From NCBI GenBank assembly GCA_020058405.1, contig JAGVEE010000379.1:1-19733 (forward strand): a stretch of DNA of 19,733 bases, written 5' to 3'. The translations under genes were made by a program, and so were the position numbers. Source of the DNA: Sphingobacteriales bacterium (lineage in GTDB: Bacteria > Bacteroidota > Bacteroidia > Sphingobacteriales > Sphingobacteriaceae). Under the pieces are notes generated by a model. The model had not been told where the DNA came from and did no database searches. It saw nothing but the letters and a program-made list of their open reading frames with translations. Positions 15,275 to 19,733 of the stretch are shown one piece after another (within the stretch, counting starts at the first letter, position 1; every line of letters starts with the position of its first letter).

Positions 15275-15681
15275 TGAACAGACCAATAAGAGTATTAGTT
15301 GCAAAATGTGGATTAGATGGGCACGATAGAGGAGCTAAAATAATTGCTACAACCTTGCGTGATGCAGGCATGGAAGTTATTTATACTGGCTTAAGGCAAA
15401 CTCCTGAAATGATTGTAAATACAGCCTTGCAAGAGGATGTAGATGCAATTGGTGTGAGCATATTAAGTGGTGCACATAATACCGTTTTCCCAAAAATTAT
15501 TAAGTTGATGAAAGATAAAAATTTGAATGATGTATTATTAACAGGCGGAGGGATTATTCCGGAAGAAGATATGCATGATTTAAATGAAATGGGAGTTGGT
15601 AAATTATTTCCTCCAGGTACACCCACAATAGAAATTGTAAAATATATTAGTTCTTGGGTAGAGCAACATCGTGCTTTCTAA
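15274..15681 (+). CDS. Stand-alone cobalamin-binding subunit (methylmalonyl-CoA mutase small-subunit type)
   Basis: A 135-residue protein consisting only of a B12-binding Rossmann-like domain. It shows the base-off/His-on signature DxHxxG as LDGHDRG (Asp15, His17, Gly20), then SILSGAH (62-68, SxL motif) and LLTGGGIIP (89-97). The KCGLDGHDRGAK form is that of acyl-CoA mutases (methylmalonyl-, isobutyryl- or 2-hydroxyisobutyryl-CoA mutase), where this subunit supplies adenosylcobalamin to a separate large TIM-barrel subunit. No such large subunit is in the window. The length equals that of known separate small subunits, so this is not a fragment. It starts in a TAATG overlap with the lipoprotein gene. 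A crotonase two genes downstream supports a link to acyl-CoA metabolism, but the actual substrate is inference. Confidence 0.9.
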   Translation: MNRPIRVLVAKCGLDGHDRGAKIIATTLRDAGMEVIYTGLRQTPEMIVNTALQEDVDAIGVSILSGAHNTVFPKIIKLMKDKNLNDVLLTGGGIIPEEDMHDLNEMGVGKLFPPGTPTIEIVKYISSWVEQHRAF

Positions 15682-15682
15682 T

Positions 15683-16204
15683 ATGAAAATCTTTTTTGCA
15701 TTCTTTTTGCTTTTTGCACCCATTGTATTAAATGCTCAGGTTAATAAATCTGGATATGGGCAATTTAAGTGGGGTCAATTACACGCTAAAACTACCATGC
15801 TTACCAATTGCAATTCTAAACTTTCGGGAATAGATTTTATGAATTGCGATTTTGTAAATACAGATTCTTTATTTTTAAAAAAATACAAATATATTTTCTG
15901 CAACATTCGTTTTTACAAAAACAAACTTGCAGAAATTCAATTTGATATTAACCACAACGACCTAGCATCTGTTATTTCAGCACTTACAAAAGAACATGGC
16001 TTGCCAATTGTAAAAGAAAAAAAACACGAAGCATTAGATAAAGAAAACCAATCAACTGGATATTTATGGATGATTGGAGATACACAAGTATTTATTATAA
16101 ATGATGGGAATAAAGTTCCAGCAATTTGTATTCTCTCATCAATAAGTATAAACAAAACCTACCCAGAGAATACTTTAAGTTTAGAAAAATTAATTTTTGA
16201 ATAA
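15683..16204 (+). CDS. Predicted periplasmic protein, function unknown
   Basis: A 173-residue protein with a cleavable signal peptide (MKIFFAFFLLFAPIVLNAQ). The mature protein starts with GYGQFKWGQ and has FYKNKLAEIQFDI and LTKEHGLPIVKEK, a layout seen in small periplasmic proteins of unknown role that begin with a GxFxWG motif. I start at ATG 15683, one base after the preceding stop; a GTG at 15671 would overlap that gene and add four residues before the signal peptide. Four cysteines occur in the mature part. Sits between the B12-binding and crotonase genes in the same run, with its stop overlapping the next ATG. Confidence 0.75.
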   Translation: MKIFFAFFLLFAPIVLNAQVNKSGYGQFKWGQLHAKTTMLTNCNSKLSGIDFMNCDFVNTDSLFLKKYKYIFCNIRFYKNKLAEIQFDINHNDLASVISALTKEHGLPIVKEKKHEALDKENQSTGYLWMIGDTQVFIINDGNKVPAICILSSISINKTYPENTLSLEKLIFE

Positions 16205-16977
16205 TGACATACGAAAACATCTTAACAGAGAAAAAAAATGGTACACAGTATATTACCATTAACAGAGCGAGTAAATTAAACGCGTTAAACAAGCAAACAT
16301 TAGAAGAGTTGAACCATGCATTTACTGCAAGTTTTGCTGATGCAGAAGTTCGTACTATTTTGTTAACAGGCGACGGCGAAAAAGCTTTCGTAGCAGGTGC
16401 TGATATTGCAGAGTTTGCAAACTTCAGTATTGAAGAAGGAAAAAGATTGAGCGCAGTTGGTCATGATAGTGTTTTTAATTTAATTGAAAACTCTCCAAAG
16501 CCAGTAATTGCTGCAGTAAATGGCTTTGCATTGGGAGGCGGACTAGAGCTTGCCATGAGTTGCCATATTAGAGTGGCAAGTGAAAATGCAAAAATGGGAT
16601 TACCAGAAGTTGGCTTAGGTGTAATACCTGGATATGGAGGAACACAACGTTTAGCTCAATTAGTGGGTAAAGGCAGAGCATTAGAAATGATAATGACTGC
16701 TGATATGGTGAACGCACAAGAGGCTCATAGAATAGGTTTAGTAAACCATGTTACTACCTTAGAAAATTTAATTACTAAATGCGAAGAGATTATCGCGAAA
16801 ATACATACAAAATCTACCACAGCAATTAGCCATGCAATACGTTCAGTAAATGCAGGTTTTGTTGATGGAGTAAATGGATACGAGGTGGAGATAGAAGAAT
16901 TTGGTAAGTGTTTTGGCACAGCAGATTTTAAAGAAGGCACTACTGCTTTTGTTGAAAAAAGAAAAGCAAATTTTTAG
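16204..16977 (+). CDS. Enoyl-CoA hydratase/isomerase (crotonase family)
   Basis: A 257-residue crotonase, usual length for short-chain enoyl-CoA hydratase. The oxyanion-hole segment FVAGADIAEF (62-71) and second loop NGFALGGGLELAMSC (106-120) are present. Both catalytic glutamates of hydratases occur, Glu115 in GGGLELA and Glu135 in LPEVGLGVIPG, followed by GYGGTQRL. It should hydrate trans-2-enoyl-CoA to 3-hydroxyacyl-CoA in fatty or amino acid breakdown; some homologues act on 3-hydroxybutyryl/crotonyl-CoA, and the exact chain length is not visible. Last gene of the gltX run (TAATG overlap). The run shows no obvious U-rich terminator; a weak GGGTA/TACCC hairpin lies 12 bp downstream of the stop. 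Confidence 0.93.
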   Translation: MTYENILTEKKNGTQYITINRASKLNALNKQTLEELNHAFTASFADAEVRTILLTGDGEKAFVAGADIAEFANFSIEEGKRLSAVGHDSVFNLIENSPKPVIAAVNGFALGGGLELAMSCHIRVASENAKMGLPEVGLGVIPGYGGTQRLAQLVGKGRALEMIMTADMVNAQEAHRIGLVNHVTTLENLITKCEEIIAKIHTKSTTAISHAIRSVNAGFVDGVNGYEVEIEEFGKCFGTADFKEGTTAFVEKRKANF

Positions 16978-16988
16978 TAAGTGCTAGT

Positions 16989-17016
16989 GGGTATATAAAA
17001 TTACCCAATTGAGGGG
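16989..17016. other. Weak alternative hairpins after the crotonase gene
   Basis: GGGTA and TACCC (16989-16993 and 17002-17006) form a short stem; the same CCC can instead pair with the GGGG at 17013-17016. No T run follows, so it is a poor terminator. The function, if any, is uncertain. Confidence 0.25.
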
Positions 17017-17017
17017 A

Positions 17018-17067
17018 TGTTTTTGGTTTGTGAGATACTGTAATATTGTATCAACAAACCAAAAACA
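17018..17067. repeat. Long inverted repeat immediately upstream of the Omp gene
   Basis: Outer arms TGTTTTTGGTTTGT (17018-17031) and ACAAACCAAAAACA (17054-17067) are perfectly complementary over 14 bp. Inside them GATAC (17034-17038) pairs with GTATC (17048-17052), leaving a 2x1 internal loop and a 9-nt apical loop. The structure ends four bases before the ATG at 17072. A TAATATTG sequence at 17041-17048, one mismatch from the TAnnTTTG -7 consensus, overlaps the loop. It could therefore be an operator around the promoter or an mRNA leader hairpin. No U run follows, so it is not a terminator for the upstream genes. Confidence 0.75.
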
Positions 17068-17071
17068 AATT

Positions 17072-17590
17072 ATGAAAAAAGTATTATTACTCTCTCTATT
17101 TACGATTGTAACAATCGCATTTAGTGCACAAAAAACCCAAGCTCAAGAATACGAACAAGGTTCGTTAGTAGCTAATGTTGGCGTTGGCTTAGGTGGTGGC
17201 TTAGGTCTTCCTATTTCTGCAAGCGTTGATTATGGCTTCAAAGAAAAAATTTCTTTAGGTGGTTTCGTAGGTTTCTCTACCACAAATGAAGACCTAGGAT
17301 TTTTTAAAGTTAACTACACTTACATTTTAGTTGGTGCACGTGCTGGTTATCACTTCGATTTAGGAGTTGATAAATTAGATCCTTATGTTGGTGCTTTATT
17401 AGGTTACAATGCTGCAAGCGTAGGATTCGAACCAGATCCAGGACCTCCATTTAACAACATTACTGCTGGTGGTGTAATCTTTGGTGGTTTTGCTGGCGCT
17501 CGTTATTACATTACAGATAACATCGGTGCATTTGCTGAACTAGGTTACGGATTAGGTACTGCAACAATTGGTGTAGCGTACAAATTCTAA
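17072..17590 (+). CDS. Small outer-membrane beta-barrel protein
   Basis: A 172-residue protein with a signal peptide (MKKVLLLSLFTIVTIAFSAQKTQAQ). The mature chain alternates polar and hydrophobic residues in strands, is rich in glycine and aromatic residues (GVGLGGGLGLPISASVDYGF, YILVGARAGYHF, GAFAELGYGLGTATIGVAYKF), and ends in phenylalanine, the usual C-terminal signature for insertion by the BAM complex. This fits an eight-stranded OmpA/OmpX-like porin-family barrel. I start at ATG 17072 and not at an upstream alternative codon at 17009, as the signal peptide begins there and the extra stretch is the inverted repeat. The gene stands alone between an inverted repeat and a palindromic repeat. 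Function within the family (adhesion, stability, pore) cannot be told. Confidence 0.87.
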   Translation: MKKVLLLSLFTIVTIAFSAQKTQAQEYEQGSLVANVGVGLGGGLGLPISASVDYGFKEKISLGGFVGFSTTNEDLGFFKVNYTYILVGARAGYHFDLGVDKLDPYVGALLGYNAASVGFEPDPGPPFNNITAGGVIFGGFAGARYYITDNIGAFAELGYGLGTATIGVAYKF

Positions 17591-17596
17591 AAGGCG

Positions 17597-17661
17597 AATT
17601 ATGAATTATGAATTATGAATTTTGAATTAGGGTTTTAATTCATAATTCATAATTCATAATT
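17597..17661. repeat. Perfect 25-bp palindrome made of GAATTAT heptamers
   Basis: The left arm (17597-17621) is built of tandem heptamers AATTATG; the right arm (17637-17661) is its exact reverse complement, with a 15-nt loop. The right arm runs into T residues at 17661-17665. It lies between convergent genes and may act as a terminator for the Omp gene, while its right arm covers the last codons and the TGA stop of the fucose synthase gene. The sequence is almost pure A/T, so stem energy is modest despite the length. A repetitive palindromic family element is another explanation. Confidence 0.88.
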
Positions 17662-18580
17662 TTTTAAGGTAGTCTTCATAAGCAAACTTAATCCCCTCCT
17701 CTAATTCTATTTTGTGTTTCCATCCTAGCGAATGTAATTTACTTACATCCATTAGTTTCCTAGGAGTTCCATCTGGTTTAGTGGTATTGAATTTAATTTC
17801 TCCTTTGTAGCCAATAATTTTCTTCACTAATAAGGCTAGTTCCTTAATGCTTAAATCATGTCCCGAACCAACGTTTATAAATTCAGATTCGTTGTAATTT
17901 TGCATTAAATAAAAACAAGCATCTGCAAGATCGTCAGAAAATAAAAACTCGCGCAATGGTGTTCCTGTACCCCAAATTTCTACAGAATCTATATTATTTA
18001 TTTTAGCTTCATGGAAACGACGAATTAATGCAGGTAATACGTGTGAATGTTGCGGATGATAATTGTCATTAATCCCATACAAATTAGTAGGCATTACTGA
18101 AATGAAATTACAACCATATTGTGCTCTATAAGCTTCGCACATTTTAATACCTGCAATTTTTGCAATAGCATAAGGTTCATTGGTAGGCTCTAAGGTGCCT
18201 GTTAATAAATATTCTTCTTTTAAAGGTTGTGGCGCAAGTTTAGGATATATGCAACTAGAGCCTAAAAACAATAATTTTTTTACTCCAAATTTATAAGAAT
18301 TGTAAATTACATTGTTCTGTATTTGTAAATTATCATACAGAAAATCAGCCCTGAACGTATCATTAGCTATAATTCCGCCTACTCTTGCAGCAGCTAGGAA
18401 AACATATTCTGGCCTTTCTCTATCGAAAAAATCTATTACAGCTTGTTGGTTGCGCAGATCTAATTGATCTGAACTACTAGTTACAATATTGTTGTACCCT
18501 TCTGAACTTAATTTTCGATAAATAGCCGATCCAACCATTCCACGATGTCCTGCTATGTATATTTTAGAAGATTTTTCCAT
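17654..18580 (-). CDS. fcl: GDP-L-fucose synthase
   Basis: A 308-residue extended SDR enzyme that converts GDP-4-keto-6-deoxy-D-mannose to GDP-L-fucose with NADPH (3,5-epimerase plus reductase), supplying fucose for surface polysaccharide or glycoproteins. The NADP-binding motif GHRGMVGSA is at residues 11-19. The family signature LGSSCIYPK (106-114) and catalytic Tyr137 and Lys141 in EPYAIAKIAG are present, followed by MPTNLYGINDNYHPQHSHVLPALIRRF. Length is normal. The GDP-mannose dehydratase partner (gmd) is not in the window. The ATG at 18580 lies one base after the antiporter stop, so it is co-transcribed. Its last codons and TGA stop lie inside a palindromic repeat, which may have fixed the current C-terminus (KKL). 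Confidence 0.96.
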   Translation of the reverse strand: MEKSSKIYIAGHRGMVGSAIYRKLSSEGYNNIVTSSSDQLDLRNQQAVIDFFDRERPEYVFLAAARVGGIIANDTFRADFLYDNLQIQNNVIYNSYKFGVKKLLFLGSSCIYPKLAPQPLKEEYLLTGTLEPTNEPYAIAKIAGIKMCEAYRAQYGCNFISVMPTNLYGINDNYHPQHSHVLPALIRRFHEAKINNIDSVEIWGTGTPLREFLFSDDLADACFYLMQNYNESEFINVGSGHDLSIKELALLVKKIIGYKGEIKFNTTKPDGTPRKLMDVSKLHSLGWKHKIELEEGIKFAYEDYLKKL

Positions 18581-18581
18581 T

Positions 18582-19733
18582 CTAATTAGTTGATAATCTT
18601 GATTTAAATAAAGTTCCCCCCATCATTAAAAATAATGAAATAATAATAATTACAAATATAGAGGGTTCTGCAAAACCAAAAATACGTTTATCTGCCGGAA
18701 TACTATAAAATAATAATACCGTGATAAGTCCTTTTGGAGCTATAAATAAGGCCGGGAACAATAATTTCTTGTCGATAAATCTCAGTGTTAAATACCTAAA
18801 TAGAAATAAAACTCCAATCATAATTAACCCAATTTGCCACATGCTAATGTTTTGGATACTATTTAGCTCAAGCGAAAATCCAAATAATAGAAAGAAAAAT
18901 GTTCTTATTAAAAATGCAGATTCGCCCGTGATGCTTTTTAATTGTTCCAACTCTTTATCGAATTTATCTTCTTTCAACCATTTTTGTATCCACTCTAATT
19001 GTATGAGTTTGTAATTGTTTAAGAGTAATCCGAAAAACATTACTAATAATAAAGAAGGTAAGTGTAACTGTTTTACTAATGCATATACCAAAATTAGAAT
19101 AGCAAACGTGAAGATGAATTTTATGTGAAGTTTTACAAAGTGTAAAAAAACAAATAATAATATCGAGCAGATTACGGATATCAATATAATTAACAATGTA
19201 TCTCCACTAAACTTTAAAAATGACATTCCTGATCCTGCATCATCCATTAAGGCAAAATTAAAAATCATAATGCCGATGATGTCCGAAAAAGAGGATTCGT
19301 ATACTACAAATTCTTTCTTGCTTTTCTCAAAGTTCGCAGCAGAAGGGATAGCCACCGCAGAACTTATTACGGCAATAGGTATAGCGTTTAACCATGCCAA
19401 CCTAAAACTTCCGCCGAAATAATATTGAATAATAAATGCTAATGCAATAGAACCTGCGAGTAATGGAAGTGTAGAAGACAGTAAGCTTTTTTTAATTACA
19501 GGGATTTTATTCTTAGTAAGTTCTAAATCGAGTGAGCCTTCTAATACAATTAAAATTAACCCAATTGTGCCAAATAATTCGAGGAGTGGTTTTACCTCAT
19601 AAGTAGGCAAGCCAATGTTCTCCCAAATAATTTTAATAACAAGTCCGCTACCTAATAAAAATAATACAGATGGTATTCTGATCCATTTTGAAAGAATATC
19701 AAAAAAATAGGACACAATTACCAAAATGCTTAT
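18582..19733 (-). CDS. Cation/proton antiporter (CPA family), 5' end outside window
   Basis: An open frame of 383 residues that runs off the window edge without a clear start (a TTG at 19724 is internal, with open codons beyond it). It is strongly hydrophobic with roughly ten membrane segments, as in Na+/H+ exchangers. Recognisable segments are the early LFGTIGLILIVLEGSLDLEL, the core SSAVAIPSAANFEKSKKEF and YESSFSDIIGIMIFNFAL (acidic residues in the unwound ion-binding helix pair, comparable to the ESxxND region of CPA1), and a C-terminal APKGLITVLLFYSIP. It should exchange Na+ or K+ for H+ across the inner membrane. The exact ion and whether it is CPA1 or CPA2 cannot be fixed. No TrkA-N/RCK domain follows; the gene ends one base before fcl. 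Confidence 0.82.
   Translation of the reverse strand: MSILVIVSYFFDILSKWIRIPSVLFLLGSGLVIKIIWENIGLPTYEVKPLLELFGTIGLILIVLEGSLDLELTKNKIPVIKKSLLSSTLPLLAGSIALAFIIQYYFGGSFRLAWLNAIPIAVISSAVAIPSAANFEKSKKEFVVYESSFSDIIGIMIFNFALMDDAGSGMSFLKFSGDTLLIILISVICSILLFVFLHFVKLHIKFIFTFAILILVYALVKQLHLPSLLLVMFFGLLLNNYKLIQLEWIQKWLKEDKFDKELEQLKSITGESAFLIRTFFFLLFGFSLELNSIQNISMWQIGLIMIGVLFLFRYLTLRFIDKKLLFPALFIAPKGLITVLLFYSIPADKRIFGFAEPSIFVIIIISLFLMMGGTLFKSRLSTN

Noticed and set aside
17009..17071. N-terminal extension of the Omp protein
   Set aside because: It would translate the inverted repeat and put 21 residues before a perfect signal peptide starting MKKVLLL.
17597..17661. Possible CRISPR array from the repeated GAATTAT units
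   Set aside because: Units are seven bases with no spacers and form one palindrome; there are no cas genes.

Overview
The window is AT-rich, densely coded DNA from a member of the Bacteroidota, most likely a free-living Chitinophagia/Sphingobacteriia/Cytophagia-like lineage; I cannot name the genus. Three proteins end in type IX secretion system (T9SS) C-terminal sorting domains. Shine-Dalgarno sequences are largely absent. TAnnTTTG-type -7 elements sit next to start codons, and the families present (DUF4403 lipoprotein, NupC-type carrier, Bacteroidota-type GluRS) fit that phylum. I see no tRNA, rRNA, CRISPR array, prophage or insertion sequence.

Layout. (1) Positions 1-616: 3' end of a sensor histidine kinase gene, overlapping tail to tail with the next operon. 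(2) 611-3891, minus strand: a compact run DUF4403 lipoprotein -> DinB-like protein -> CNT nucleoside transporter. (3) 3976-9212, plus strand: two tandem paralogues of about 850 residues, each a large T9SS-secreted protein with a PKD domain, an Ig-like domain, a GGTP-type domain and a sorting domain. Each gene is followed by a good intrinsic terminator. Their 3' ends are nearly identical in DNA while their 5' parts have diverged, which suggests gene conversion. (4) 9307-13126, minus strand: membrane histidine kinase -> secreted M1 aminopeptidase -> lipoprotein, with overlapping or closely spaced genes. (5) 13194-16977, plus strand: gltX -> lipoprotein -> cobalamin-binding subunit -> periplasmic protein -> enoyl-CoA hydratase, four junctions with 1-nt overlaps or a 1-nt gap. 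(6) 17072-17590: a small outer-membrane beta-barrel protein behind a striking 50-nt inverted repeat. (7) 17654-19733, minus strand: cation/proton antiporter (5' end outside the window) -> GDP-L-fucose synthase. A 25-bp perfect palindrome built of GAATTAT heptamers lies at its end and contains the fucose synthase stop codon.

Functionally the window mixes housekeeping (gltX, nucleoside uptake, acyl-CoA chemistry), envelope building (GDP-fucose, Omp, lipoproteins) and T9SS-exported surface or extracellular proteins. I found no clearly new defence or mobile system. The most interesting signals are the homogenised 3' ends of the tandem surface-protein genes, the two long inverted repeats around the Omp gene, and the uncharacterised N-terminal domain of the tandem secreted proteins.
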